Shown here piece by piece: positions 21,401-34,761 of a stretch of DNA of 64,000 bases (positions are counted from its first letter, which is position 1; each line of letters opens with the position of its first letter). The notes below the pieces were generated by a model, which did no database searches, was not told the DNA's origin, and worked only from the letters and a program-made list of their open reading frames with translations. Made by a program: the position numbers and the translations under genes. This DNA comes from Verrucomicrobiaceae bacterium (lineage in GTDB: Bacteria; Verrucomicrobiota; Verrucomicrobiia; Verrucomicrobiales; Akkermansiaceae): contig JAIYDP010000093.1 of NCBI GenBank assembly GCA_027487435.1, positions 1-64,000 of the forward strand. Direction: 5' to 3'.

Positions 21401-24400
21401 CTGATACTCAACAAGAATGTCGTACAAAACACCACCTACCAGGACGATGGACCCAGAAAACTCACCAGAAGGGCCCTGGAAGTTGTCAACGAGCACGACA
21501 TTGTTGACAACGAGGCGGCCTCCATCATTAGAGTTTACAAAGAAAGTGTAGGCCTCAGAGTACTGCGGCTTGACAAGCCCCGTCCAGCGAGCACTGAAAG
21601 AGTTGACAGGGAAACCAATGGCAGACACGGGAGCACCAGCACCCCAATCGAAGTTGATCTGATCGTCAATCTGATTGTAATAATTGCCGGTGCAATTCGG
21701 GCGGTCAAAATATGTCGCAAAAAGTCCACGGCCTCTTGAATCAGCCGACGCAACTCTCATTTTGAAATCTCCAGAACGAGTAACGGTGAGAGCTACGTCG
21801 TAAAAGCCATTCATGTTGTCCTCAGTCACTGTGGGAGGATTCAATGCTTTTCCAATATGAGCAAAAGTCCCGTGGAACGGCCGTGCAGAAGCGTCGGCGA
21901 CAAACATGGCCCGAGAAACGAAGTTGTCGTCCGTTGCGTCACGGAGGTTGTTGTAGGAGTCGCGGACGGTCATAGAAAAAGTCGCCGCAACCCCAGTTGT
22001 CATCAAAGTCACCGGTGACGTCAACGTCGTTGTGGAGGCGCAAACAACTGCGTCGCGGTTGACAGTCATAAGAGTGGGATTAGTCTTGAAGCCCGCACCA
22101 CGGCAGCGGTACAAACCAGTGCTTGCGTCGCAACCCAACACGCCGAAATTCCACGCAGCCTGATCGTCTCGAATGATGTCTGTGGGACCAGATTGCTTGT
22201 AAAATAAGCGATCTGATGGAACGATCTTAGCAATCACAGTCTCGTTGGATGGAGCCAGCGCATCAATGTAAGGGACGTTCTCAGATCCCAATGACTCATA
22301 GCGGAGTTTAACTAGAGGCGTGTGGGCCAGCGTGACCGATGAAAACTCATATTCTACAAGGATGTCGTAGAAAGCATTGGGATTCGGAAAGAAGAAGGTG
22401 GCAGATCGAGATCCAGATAGAGCGTTGATGAGGACAGCGCCTGTTGCCAAGTTGTCAACATAGAGGCTCACAGTTTGTGTTGCAGCTGAGGCACTCGCGT
22501 CGATGTAGAAAGTGTAAATTCCACGACGAGACGGGTTCACAAAACCTTGGTATCGAGCTTTCCATCGACCTGTTGACAAGGAGGCGAGGGGCATCGGTCG
22601 AGCATTGCTATCTGCACCAGACCAATCAACGGTAGACTCGATGCGCCTCTTCATGTCCCTGATAGTGGACCCTCCAGCGTCAAGTGCATAGTACGTGGCC
22701 CACAATCCACCACGTCCGAACGTATTGAAAGTAACAGGGACATTTTGGAATAATAGAGAAGAAGGAATAGTAGCGCTTGTGATGGCAGTTGTGCTATACT
22801 TAAACGTAGACTTCGACGAGCCTGGAGCAACTGCCGCAACGTAATCGAGCTGCACAGAGTAAAATGAATTGGCGACTGGGAGCTGCAACGTCATGGAGAT
22901 GGTTGTCGCAGGAGCGCCAGCAGATACGCCATCGATGATCATGGCGTTGGTGTCACCAGTCTGAGAATAGAACGTAAAAGTGTAAACGTCGGCAGTGGTG
23001 GGCTTGAAAAAACCAGTCCAGCGGATGCGGAATGGTCCGGCAGAGAAGGATGCATCTCCTGCACGTGCTGCAGTGTTGGCGTCATCAATTGTTGCAAAAA
23101 TTTCGGTGTTGCGCGACGCTCCACTCCTCTTGGAAATAGGAACAAACGACGAGGTGTAAAAGGTAGCATACAGACCGCCAGACAACGCAAGCGATGACAC
23201 GATGGGCTGCAAGGACGTTGAGAGGAGAGTGTGCTTGATTCTTGGAACGTACGTCACAGCAAATGCACCAGAGTTGGAACCCACAGCAGTGACTGTTCCG
23301 GCGAGATTGCGGGTTACCGTTGTTCCAGTTTCTGATGGCACATACACGACGTAATTGTCCGTATCCTTCGTGACGAGATTACCCAAATGATCCCGTGACT
23401 GTACGGTGAAAGACGACGCGATCCCCGAGGTCGAAACAGTCAACCCATCACCAGTGACCGTAGACATAGTCCCGCAAGTCAGGGCTGGAAAGATAGTAGC
23501 CAGGAAAGGACTGCCAGCTACATGAGCTGTGGAAGAGAACAAACGAGAAGATGGAACGATGTCTTGGGTAAGCCCGCTGGCCTTCCACTGAAGTTGAACT
23601 TGAGAGCTACCGACCATGTCTGCGTACCACAATTTCACATCATACATGACATTGCCAAGAAGATAGACCGTCCCAGAGGAGGTAGTCGTTCCAGGGTCTT
23701 GGGTCCAGAAGTTCACTAACCATCTGTCATTTATCCACAGCTTGATGCGCTCATCTGTTTCGGCTGTGCGTACAAAGAAAGTGTATTCGGTCGAGGATGG
23801 CGGTTTCACCAATCCCGTCCATCTCACGCTAAACAAATCGACAGACTGAACGGAAGCGTGGGGAGTCTCTGTGCCCCAGTTGAAATTAACAGTTGGGTCT
23901 ATCTGGGAAATAACGGGAACGGTCTGCTTTTCGTCGCGGAAGTAAGTCGCATTCAACCCATTGGCGGAAACCATTCGGGCATCAATGGAAAACGTACCTG
24001 ACCGAGTGGTTCGGTAGTAAACAGAATATTTGCCAAGATTGTAGGCAGGGGCTTGACCTGAATATTCAACCGCTCGCTGATGAACTTCAACTCCATCAGA
24101 TGAGTAAAGTCGGACAAGGAACTCATTGGTAGACATTGTTCTCAGGTTCTTGTACTCATCTTTCGATTGGATAGTGAAGAATTGCGTCATCCCGGCGGTT
24201 GCAATGGACAAGCCCTCTCCGTTGGCGGTCGACGTTGACGAGCAAGCCTTCCCTGGCTGCACAAACAACGTCCATGATTTCTCAGATGCCCCCATAGCTG
24301 CACGAAGAGCATACGTCCCCTGGTCAGTGGGAGTGTAAGTAACAGTGTAAGTTCCTGTTCCTGCATCAACAACAGCAGCATCAAAGCTCGTAAACGGAGT

Positions 24401-27400
24401 TGTTGCCTTCGCAGCATGAACTGAGATGACCTCACCACCCAACAAACGGTCGTTGGCGTACATATCCTTGAGTCGCAAAGTAAATTGCGACTGAACCCCA
24501 GCAGTTGCAAGAGTTAACGCAGCTCCATTGACAATCGATTGAGGCCAGTTTGCAGCCGCTGGTTGCACTAAAACGGTATAGGGACTATTTGCAATGTCAT
24601 TGACTGCTTTCATCGTAGCCGCCGAGGCAAAGAGATCTGGAGCGCTTGTCACAGATATCGTGTTTGCACTGTTAGGAGACCAAACCTCAACGGAAATTTC
24701 GTACATGTCAGAGTTCGTAGGAAACCCAATCGTCGTGGACAGCGACGTCGATGTGCTCGAACTCGGAGGTTTGTCCAACACCAGGACATTGTCAACGTAA
24801 ACCCTCACAAAGTCGTTTGCGGTCATGCTTGCTGCGAATGTGTATGTTGCAGTCGTAGTTGGTGCCAATATCGCTGACCATCGGAGAGCATATGAAGTAA
24901 GGGAACTGGGAATCGCAGCACCTCGGACACTAAGAGTTACTGGAGAACCAACATTGGCAGTTTGAGGATTGGAGCTTGCCCATGTATAGTATGTAGCTAC
25001 CGGGGCAGTTGCTGTGTGATACTGGACAAAGACGCGGCTAGTTGCATAAACAGTTGGAATCAGCTGTGCGTTGAATCTTGCTTTGACATAATTCGAGGAC
25101 ACCGTACCAATCTTTGCGCGCCCGCCTCCATTGATGGGTTGGAGGCGCACCGAGTAAGTTTGCTCTGTCCAATCAGTGCGAGTGTTAGAGTACCGATCCC
25201 GAGCAGTGATGGTGAATGCAGTCGTAGCGCCAGACGTCCCAGCAGAGAGACCAGCTCCATTTACCTGAGAGGTTGCTGCACAAGTTGTCGTAGGGTGAAC
25301 ATAGAGTCTGAAAGGGCTACCGAAAATGTGGTTGCCAGAGTTGTAGAGGCGCGCAGATGGAACGACTCTCTTGACAATGGAGGGGCTGCTGTAACTTAGA
25401 GAGACGAAAGCGCTGTCAGTGACTTCCTTGTACTCCAACTTAAGTTCCATTAGTTGGTCCGCCGTTGCCGCCACAGTAGCCGAGAATTCCCCGCTGGGAC
25501 CACTCCACATATCTACAGATATCGCTCCAGCGAGATACAAACGGAAACCGTCATCGGCACGAACAATGAATGTGTACGTTTCCGTGTACTCTGGTTTGAA
25601 ATACCCTGTCCACCGTGCAGACACATAGTCAGATCCCGTCACGGCTTTGGACTGATCAGCTCGGGGTGTAACAAACCCGGAGCCCCAATTAAAATCAATG
25701 GATGAGTCAATGCTGGTGTCAGCAGGAGACCCAACCAACCACATGTTGTTGAAATATTCAGCGAAAAGACCACCTGGAGCAGGCCGAATGATGTTGACAT
25801 TGTAAAGGCCAGCCTTCGTAACCGAATACGTTGTCGAGTATCGCCCAGGGCTGGAAACGGAGGGGACGGATGAGAAAGAGTACGTAATCGAAGTTCCTTG
25901 TAACTGTACAAAGAAAGAGTCCTCGGAATATGTACGCAAGTTTCCGTAGGCATCTCTGGTCGTAATGGTGAAAGAAGCGGCATCGCCTGCAGTCGCCAAA
26001 GTAAGGCCAGGACCGTTCGATTCGCTAGCAATAGCTGATGTGGATGTTGGCCAAATGGTAAGATCGGTAGCAGGTTGGGTAACTTTGGAGTTGTCCGGAT
26101 GAAGAGTCCCAAAGAGGCGTGAGGACGGTACGACAGATTGGAGCACCGTCCCATATGCCCACTCCAGCTTGTACCTTGGCGACCCTCCTGTAGATGTCTT
26201 GTAGTCAATGTTGATATCATACAATGCATTTGAAGTGGGAAAAGTTGCGGTGAATGTGACTGAAGTGGCTGCAGTCGAAGCGATGACCCGATTGCCATCG
26301 ATGTAAATTGTGCTCGTGGATGAGGTTTCTGACGTCACCGTAAATGTGTAGGTGGAAGCGTTCGAAGGAGCCTGCAAAAACCCACTCCAAAACAGCCGAT
26401 ACGGGCTTGCCATCGTCACGGAACCAGAGACACAAGCGAATGGCATTCCTGTTGAAGAACTCGACGAAAAATCGACGGTCGAGGGTTGAGCAGTGCACCT
26501 CAACACACCAGACGGCGCCCACGTCGTATAGGAAGGGAAAGGGCTGTACGGACCAGTAAGATGGAGGTCTGCAGCAGTCGGAACAGGGCATTGTGTGCTA
26601 GTGGTCCCGCCGCAAATGTACGCAGTTAGGCCGGGGCGAAGAAGCCAGCTTCGGATCCTATATGAGCCTGCCTTTGTAATGTTGTACGAAACGACGTAAG
26701 AGGAGTCACTGAGGTCCAAAACGGACCCCAGCACAGACGGTGTGCAAGTGGGGCACGAGGACGCGAAGACCCTGCTTGCGAAGACGTCATTTCCAACTCC
26801 TCGCTCATTGTAATATTGGTCATTTGCTTGGATCGTAAACGAACTCATGACGCCGGTTGTGCCAACAGTCAGAGCCCGCCCTCGATATGTGGAAGTCGTC
26901 GCACATGCAATTGCAGGAAGGATCTCGAATGGAGCAAACGGTGACCCATTCGTTTCCCGCAACTTAAAGTAGCCTGAGGGAGTGCCCACTGTGGACGAAG
27001 GAATGTCCGTGAGGGTGGTTTGCTGCGGATGTGCAACTTGAACCTTGACCCATGGATCAGCAGTGGCAGCAGTCTTCGCAAAGGCGTAGTATTCCGCGCG
27101 AATATCGTAAAACTTGGTAGGATCAAGGCTCGTCGTTGCGCTGAATGACGTCAGCGTGTTGTCCATGTACGTATCCCAGCGGTCAATTAAGAGGACGTTG
27201 TCGACCCATAGCTTGACTCGGTTGTTGGCCTCCTTGACAATTGCTTGGAAGGTATGGGTTGACGACGCTGACGCAGAGCTCTTAAACATTCCAACCCATC
27301 TTGCAGAAAAACTCTGATAATCCGATAGTCCTGACTTCACAGTCCGGGCTCCGGTGGTGAAGTCAACATCTGCGTCCTCATTGTACCGGATCATGGTGTC

Positions 27401-30400
27401 AGAAAAGCTTGACCTTGGGATGGAAAGATCAATGTCATCATAATAAGTCGCGTCAATACCGCCCAACTCCGCAGTACTGACCTGGACTTGGTAATCACCC
27501 TTCACAGTGGCGAGATAGTTAACCAAAAAGTAGGCTCCAAGAGGAAATATGCGATCAGAGGGCACGACTGTGAAGCTGGGATACGCAGTTGAGTACCAAT
27601 CAAGTTTCAGCTCGTCGCCAGCTGTAATGGCTGTGGCCCCTTTGTCATAAGTCACGACGATATCGTAAACGACATCTGCGTTAGGGACTTGAAACGATCC
27701 TGCGTACACTCCAGACGCGACGGATGTCTGCGAGATGACCGTGGACATGAGGGCATCATCAACAGCGCCAATCTTGAATGAGATAGTTGCTGAGGAGGAG
27801 CCCGCCGTCGTGAGGCGGAATGAATGAAGTCCAGAAACAGACGGCTTCACGCCACCACGATAAATAATCTTGGTTGGGGATGTGGCAAGCCGAACAGGAT
27901 CATTGGTATCAGAATACTGCATCAAAAAGCTCGGATTCCCGGCTGTGCTGTCCAATGGAAGACAGATCAGGGTCTTTGGCGACTTCGTCGCATCAGCAAT
28001 GTTCTGCATGTTCGGAACGCCGCACGACACTTGTAGAGCTGTGCCGCCAGTGTTGTAGTATGTTGCAGTGAGACCATCAGGGAATTCCTTCGATGCAAGG
28101 CGTTTTGCCCAATTCATGTGGTACGGAACTTGGACGTTGCTGACAACCGGAACAACTCGGGCATAAAAAACAGCGCTGGAGTCGCTCATCTCCTTCCTAA
28201 TATTCCCGTACATATCTCGAACCGTGACAGTGAAATATGCATTTGCGCCAGCGGTTGAGATGCTCATTCCTTGACCAACAACCGTTGATGTGGAAGCGCA
28301 GACTCCGGTGGGTTCAACGCTTAGAAAAGCTCCCGACAATGTTGACGAAGTGGAATTAAAATAGAGCCGAGACGATGGGACGATTTCGCTACCTTGGCTG
28401 CTGCTCTTCCATCGAAGCCTTGCAGTAGCGTTGCCTTTGATCTCCATGTACTCCATTTTCAGGCTGTAAAATTGATCCTTGATCAGCGCGATTGTGCCAT
28501 CCACAATACCAATACGGCTGTACCAAAAATCGACAATCAGTAGATCATCAACATAGAGTCGCACGCCATCATCTACCTCAGCGGAGAATGTGTAGACCTC
28601 CGAGTATGCGGGGCTAACAATGCCGACCCACCGCACACCAAAGTAGTCAGGACCGATCCGCTTATTGTTGGCGCTGACAGGAGAACCAAGAGACCATTGA
28701 AAGTCAATGGATGAGTCAATCCGCCAATACGGACCTGCCGTTGCAGCGTTACCTGTGCTGGCATCGATCGGATGGTCAGTCAAATCTTGATTTTCATAGT
28801 AATAGCCAATGAGGCCTCCGCGTTGAAAAGCTGACCCGCGAAGCTGATAATTCCTGGATATTGTGGGTGTGTACGTGATCAAGTACTCGCCATTGGAAAG
28901 ATAGGTAAGATTTGATCCAACCCTATCGATGCCTCCATCCTGAATGGAAGGCTGAATACCGCTTGACGGCAACACACTCCCGGTAGAAAGCGAAAACTGG
29001 AACGTGTCACCACTGACTTCACGGGTGTTGCTAAATGTATCGATGGCAGTTACGCGGAAAGTTGACGTAACACCAGCGGTGGAAAGAGTCAAGAAATTTC
29101 CATTCGTAACAGACGTCGCTGTGCACATAATTGTTGGCTTTACCGTTATCGAAAAGGGACTGCCTGCGATGTGCTGCCGACATCGCCCAATTACTGTTGT
29201 TGATGAGCCACCTGCAGTAGTGTATTGCATTTGAGCGGTTACAGCGCTGAGACCTGTTCCGCCAGTCCCACTCAAATATGCGTCAATGTGATAATAATTG
29301 TTGCCAGTAAGAGGATATGAGAAGGTCTGAGTTGTGCCGGCGGTCCTCATACCACCCCCTCCACTCGGAGAGTCATTATTAATAGCAACATAAGTGGCCA
29401 ATGTACCGCCACTATAACCAGTTCCAGTTGCAGTGAAAGTAAAAGTGTAAGTACCTGTTGAAGTTGGAACAAAGTAGCCCCCCCATCGAGCAGACCAAGA
29501 GCCAGAATTAGCCGCAATTCCAGTCGTCGCTTGAGTGACCGAAGAGCTGAAGTCGATAGTACTGATAACCGTTTTTGGCGTTGAGGGCGGCTCGTAGTAT
29601 GTTGCAATAACGCCGACTGAGCCCAAGACAGTAGCCCACAAGTCAGTTTGCTGAGCGGTGTTGGTCGAATATGACGCAGTGTAAGTCGAATCCTTGTTAT
29701 CCGTGACAGATCCGTAGATATCCGCCATTGTGTTTGTGTTTCCAGTCACAACAGCATCTCCACGACGAACATGCACGGAAAAAGCATCGCCAGCGAAAGT
29801 GCCTCGAATGTTATTGAATTGATCGCGAGCTTGTATGGTGAACGTGCCCCGTGAGCCAGATGTCATGATCGACAACGGACCACCAGACGCAGTGGATGTG
29901 GAGGAGCACACGATGTGAGGGTAGACAGTCAACGGAAAAGGGGATCCAGTTATTTGGCCATCATACGAATATCTCGTCCCATTCACAACGAGCCTGTAAG
30001 AACCGCTCCTTGCAATCGAGTAGACGATAACGAGGTTGGGATTGTCAACGGTTGTCGGGGTTGCGACACCAGAGCCGCCCATCCCATTTAGCGCAGGGAC
30101 ACGTCCACCAACGCTCATGTACCCAGCGTCTGCCAAGTGATTCGTCCCCACACTGGCACCTGCAGAGTCGATGGCAAATGCCCTAATGTAGGGATCGGTA
30201 CTTGAAGTGAACGTTGTGGGCTGCCAGTTTGCGTGACGATCAAGCACGGTGATCGTAAACGTGGATGACACGCCTGCTGTCGTCAAGGTGAGGAATCTGC
30301 CAGTCGCGAACGAAGTCTGCAAGTGCCTGAATGCTGGTTCAACCTTCAATCTGAACGGACTGGACTGGATTGACGCCGCTCCGTACACAATGGAGAGATC

Positions 30401-32334
30401 GTACGTTCCAGTTTTCGTTGCTGTGTACACAATTCGGTATGTGCCGTCCCCGCGGTCGAGCAAGATGCCACTATTGCTGTCAACACCGCTAAGCCGAACT
30501 TTGAATGCTTCCCCTCCAGTCTCACGCTTGTTTCCGTAGAGATCGATAGCTTGGATTGTAAACTCACCTTGAGCTCCAGCGGTGGCCAAGGTCAAATAGA
30601 TAGATGATGTTGTGTAGCTTCGAGTGGCGCAGGTGCCCGACGACAAAACCTTGACGGCGTAGGGGCTTCCACGGATATGGTCGCCTCGATGCGCAGTGGT
30701 AGCTGAGTTAATGGCAAATACATTCCATCCGGCGCCAGAGTTGAACTCAAGTTTAACAGCAAGGGAGGTGGAGCCTGGAGCCGAGGGATAGGAGTAATCA
30801 ATTTGGACGTCATAGAAGAATTGCTGCTTCAGATCAAGAGTTGCGGCCAACTGGGTCGCTGAAGGTGCAATTGTTAGAAAATCAAGCAACATGCTCCCAT
30901 CAACATAGAGGCGGTATCGTTCAGTGACAGCTGCGACTGTAACACGGAAGCTGTGGGTTGCGTCCAGTGTAGGCTTGATGAAGGATGCAAATCTTGCTGT
31001 GAACGCTGCGTTCGAAAAGCTGGCGTAGCTTGTCTGAAAGTTGCTGGTGGCGAAGTCGAGTCCACCGGCAAAGTTATACGATTTCGTGAGTGCACCTTGA
31101 GTGATAGAACCAGTGAGTGGGTTGGAGGCACCAATCACTTGAGCGTCAGTTGATATATTTGAAAAGCACCTGTCATTGTCTGCACGTTCAAGACGTTGTT
31201 GCCCGCAAAATACGACGTGTACTCGACTGAATATGTGGAATCGCTGTTGTCGACCACAATGCCTTGAATAGAGCGAGGATTTGAAGCCGTTGAAGGAGGG
31301 TACAATCGAACAGTGTAGCTGTCGCCGCCTCGACCAAGCTCATTGTTGTACGCATCATTCGAGAAAACGGTGAATTGCGAGGCAACCCCAGCCGTCGCAC
31401 CACTCAGTCCAGACCCTGCGGCTGTTGAAGTTGTTGCGCAAATTGAAGCTGTGATCCATGAGATAACAAATATTGTGGCAGAAACCTGGGAAAACTTGTA
31501 AAACGGAGGGGCTCCCAGTTACGTCTGTTTCGAAGTAGAGTTGGCTGGTTGGTAGAATTTCTTTTGGCGTAGATTGTGACGCCCAGCTCAGCTTTGAGTA
31601 CGCAGTGCCGACGATTTGCTTGTACTCCATCTTGATGCCGTAGAATTTATTCGCCGCGAGAGAGAGTGTCCCAATGGTGTCATTACAGAATGAATCCCAG
31701 CGATCAATGATGAGGACATCATTGACCCAAAGCCTGGCGCCGTCGTCGGTCGTGGCGAAGAAAGTAAATGTCTCCGTGTAGAACGGCTTCACTTTCCCCT
31801 GCCACCGAATGCTAACGTAGTTCGAGGCGGAGCTAGTGATGAGTCCAGTTCCCCAGTCAAAATTGATCTGAGGGTCAATTGAAGTTTTCACCGGCGTGTA
31901 GAAGAACCACACGTTCTCGTAGTACTGTGCTTGCAACCCACCAGCTGCACTGATAAGAAAAGTGAGCCCATATCTTACGCCGTGCAAGCTTGACCCCGAG
32001 GTCGTAGATTCCGGATTTCGTCGGTAGGTACGTGACCGCATACACGCCGTTCAACTGATCCGCGACACCACTGGTAAAGTCCGCTGAAACAGACCCTGAG
32101 AGCTGAACGATGAAGTTGTCGCCTCCGGAAGTTCGGCGAGTTCCGGATTCATCTCTCGCGGTGACGGTGAAAGACGCTTGAACACCGGAAGTGGCCAACT
32201 TCAAGCCATTTCCCGTCATCACCGACTTGGTCGCATCAGTCAGCTCTGAGAGGTGAGAATTTTCGACGATGGTAGGAACGGGCATGAGCTGACGAAAGTA
32301 AGCAGAGACACAGCACGAGGGCGGTTCTCTGCAT
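18437..32334 (-). CDS. Giant secreted protein of alternating filamin-like and PA14-like modules (~4574 aa)
   Basis: Six exons. Introns at 32246-32279, 31945-31978, 31449-31485, 31138-31169 and 19192-19227 (32-37 nt) leave a single internal exon of 11.9 kb, and the spliced length is divisible by three. The start at 32334 gives a textbook signal peptide (MQRTALVLCLCLLSSAHA) joined to the first repeat. By eye I count about 18 filamin/Ig-like units, with the signature C-A-T-T-S-T...G.GL..TAG...FT(I/V)..RD.Y.N.R. They alternate with about 16 PA14-like units: GGL.ATYY, then (I/V)(N/D)F.WG, (F/S).RW.G...P, YTF...(D/A)..(R/V)L(Y/W)(V/I), Y.I..EY, and (V/I)PSSRLF. There is no C-terminal membrane segment. 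PA14 domains typically bind carbohydrates, so an extracellular coat, mucilage or adhesion role is inferred. The reference family is unknown to me. Confidence 0.9.
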
Positions 32335-32865
32335 TGGCTTTGAATTTGGGTAGGGCCTTCCTTCCTTTTTTGTCTCATTGCGATCGGACTTGCGGTTAGA
32401 TAACAACGGGCACTGGTTCTGTTAGAAGAAGCTCATCCAGGATAACGGGGGAGCATTTGGGGAGTTGGCGGGTCGTTTCATGTGTTGCGGCACCTCAGCA
32501 AGAACTTTGCTGCGCAGCTCATCGGGTACGCGATCCCTGCACACCGCACATCGCACCGCTGTCCAATTGTCCAATTTCTTTTGCTCTCGTAAAATTTTGA
32601 AGCCACGACTCCGCCCTCATTTGAATTCCTTTAGCCCAACTCAGTCCCATGACTTGCCCTCGGAACTTCCCCCGAGACCTCTTCTACTCCGCTTGCTCCA
32701 ACCCCTTGATCATAACAGCGCGTGCTGTGGGCCAACACCCCAAGCTCCCTTCGTTCGCATCCACAGACATTCTGCCTTGTTCTTTCGAGGTCAGCTGTCA
32801 ATCCCCTAACTTCATCTACAATGGAAGCACGACTAGTTCTTTTGTTTCAGATACATCTCTTTGGG
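32335..32865. other. Divergent intergenic region upstream of the PA14/filamin gene
   Basis: This 530-bp stretch lies between two divergently read genes and should contain both promoters. Open frames run through it (for example an in-frame extension of the plus-strand gene with an ATG at 32821), but none has a recognisable product. I see no repeats or RNA genes here. Confidence 0.35.
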
Positions 32866-34086
32866 ATGGAGGGTAAAGGTGGCCCTGCACCAGAGAGTGG
32901 GGTGGTGCGATCGAACTCTGGGACGAGCAATGGACGGCAAAACTTGGAGATGGCGGCGGAACGGCAAGGGGCGATGGGAGCATCGGCGGAAGAACGTTCG
33001 GAGGGCGAGGACAGCTTCAGGGCACTGACAGTGGAGCGCTTGCGTGCGCTGTCAGCGGAAAAGCAGGTGGGGAGGGTGCCATGCAGAGCAACGCACCGAA
33101 TTTGAGCGCCGATAGAGGGGGTGGGGAAATTGTGGGCATCAGCGCAGCGACGTTCAAAATCATGGCGGTGGGGCGTATGCCACGGCGGCAGGTGCCGCTC
33201 GCTGAATTTACGCCCGAGGGCGACGACGGGGGGGGGGGGGGTGATATGCAGAAGAGAGTTTGATGACTTTCTGGCACAGCGGCGACGGAGGTGCCTTTAA
33301 AGCGGTGAGGGGGACGGGAAGGGTGCTGTGCGAGTAGGAAGGGGGACATGAAGCGCACTCATGTAGAGGGCGCAGGCGTTTGCGCCGCACCAAAAGGTCA
33401 CCGCCGCAGCTGCGGTGGATTGCCAGTATGGAGCGCGCCAAAGGCCGCGAAGGGGGGCACAAGTGTGTGGTGGAAACTACGATGACATCAAACAGTAACT
33501 ACGGCGACATCAAACGGGGGGAGTCGACTCGGTTGAGCAGATCGGGGTCAGCGAGGTGTTGACGGCGGGCAGCGCGCTTCCAATCTGTCGCCCAGTGGGG
33601 CAAAGTGGGTCCTACTAAGACCAACGCCCATCGAGAACTCCCATTCTGGAAGGGCCGCAAGGCGCTGGTGGAGTGCTGCTGCTGCTACTTGAGGAGGGGC
33701 TATGGCCACAGCGAGCAGCCGCGCAGTACGCCTGAGGTAAGACGGGATCGTTGGGGAAGTGGAGGACGACCTTGAAGAAAGCTGCACTCAATCCGACAGG
33801 TGAGGGTTTCTTGGAATTGATGTGCTTTGAGGGGCGTGCTGCTTCTGGGTGATGAGATGACACACTCGCGTCAAGCTTAATTGCAGAGGTTGCAGCACTG
33901 GGTCTATGACACGATTCAAAAAATTCAACTTCGACACGCGATGCAGCACCAATCAGTTGCAATACCGACAAGCTGAGCTTCTCTTTCGACCGTCGCATCC
34001 ATGCCCTGGCTCGTCGCATGTCAATTGTAAAGCGGAGACCCCGCATTCCCTGCGTACTGTGCACCATTCCCACTCTTTCAATTTGA
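32866..34086 (+). CDS. Unidentified intron-rich gene (partly assembled)
   Basis: A chain of short exon-like pieces joined by plausible 20-40 nt introns, none recognised. Pieces seen: a charged, E/R-rich N-terminus (from 32866, containing LTVERLRALSAEK), then GEIVGISAATFKIMAVG..PRRQVPLAEFTPEGDD (~33118-33227). A basic KRTHVEGAGVCAAPKGHRRS follows (~33346-33405), then ARFQSVAQWGKVGPTK and LPFWKGRKALVECCCCY (~33573-33690), WRTTLKKAALNPT (~33762-33800), and a basic tail FDRRIHALARRMSIVKRR ending at TGA 34084-34086. A G tract of 12 or more bases at ~33228-33241 and a 22-bp tandem duplication at 33475-33518 disturb the reading. I believe a gene is present, but exon borders and start are uncertain. 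It could also be a decaying copy. Confidence 0.4.
33475..33518. repeat. 22-bp tandem duplication, two copies
   Basis: Two adjacent imperfect 22-bp units share aactacg and gacatcaaac and differ at two or three positions. The unit length is not a multiple of three. If it lies in an exon it changes frame, which may be why the surrounding gene is hard to assemble. If one copy were intronic, the splice site would fall close to the duplication border. Confidence 0.6.
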
Positions 34087-34216
34087 TGCAGCCTAGTAAG
34101 GCGCAACTCGTTGCAACCTCAAAGCGACATTTAAAACCAAAACATACCCATCATTGTGGTGACAGCGCATGAAGGACGTAGCAATACACTTGTGAGAAAC
34201 ACACTCATTGCAACAT

Positions 34217-34625
34217 TTAGTCGGACGAAAGGTGGTACTTCTTCCAGAACTTCTGAATGAGCCTCTGCGTCATCTCGTACTGATCGTCCTTCCCCCCAAG
34301 AGATTGTCTGTTCAAAAACCTCTTGGTGCTCTCGTGCTCGTCAAGGACGGCGTCGTACCACCTCCAAGGCCGCTCGTTGACGTGCTCATCAACGCGGTCC
34401 CCAAGGGGCAGCACTTTCTTCGTCCATCGGAACGACTCGTCGGCGTAGCTTTCGTGCAGCTGCTGAAGGGACGTCATCTTATTGTCCTGCTCCGTCAGGG
34501 TGGCAACTCAAGGAGGGGGGGGGGGTCACTTCATTGGCTGTGATGAGGATGACGCAGCTGATTGCCACGAGAAGCGTCGAGGCAAATACGGGGATCGCAA
34601 GTCGCGAACTCAAGATGGGTCGCAT
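34217..34625 (-). CDS. Small signal-anchor protein, unknown function (121 aa)
   Basis: Two exons separated by a 43-nt GT-AG intron (34487-34529) that contains an 11-base G/C run. The spliced product has 121 residues. Seen: a short basic N-terminus, one hydrophobic segment (residues ~8-30: LAIPVFASTLLVAISCVIL) that could be a signal anchor or mitochondrial inner-membrane span, and a highly charged W/K/R/E-rich domain of ~85 residues ending FWKKYHLSSD. No family recognised. It sits 137 bp downstream of the TMEM67 stop on the same strand. The intron and the divisible length support a real gene. Confidence 0.6.
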
Positions 34626-34761
34626 GATGGCAGTATTTTTAGAAACTAACTAACAAACAGAGTGAAAATAGGGATTAGCGTCGCATGTCTTCGGATTACA
34701 GTGCCGTATGTACGATATGCTACAATGAGGTTACAGCAGCGCTTGTGCAAGCCACGGCCCC

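Noticed and set aside
7001-33241. CRISPR-like or satellite repeats suggested by the many G runs and modular genes
   Set aside because: There are no regularly spaced identical repeats. Repetition is at protein-module level and strongly diverged in DNA.
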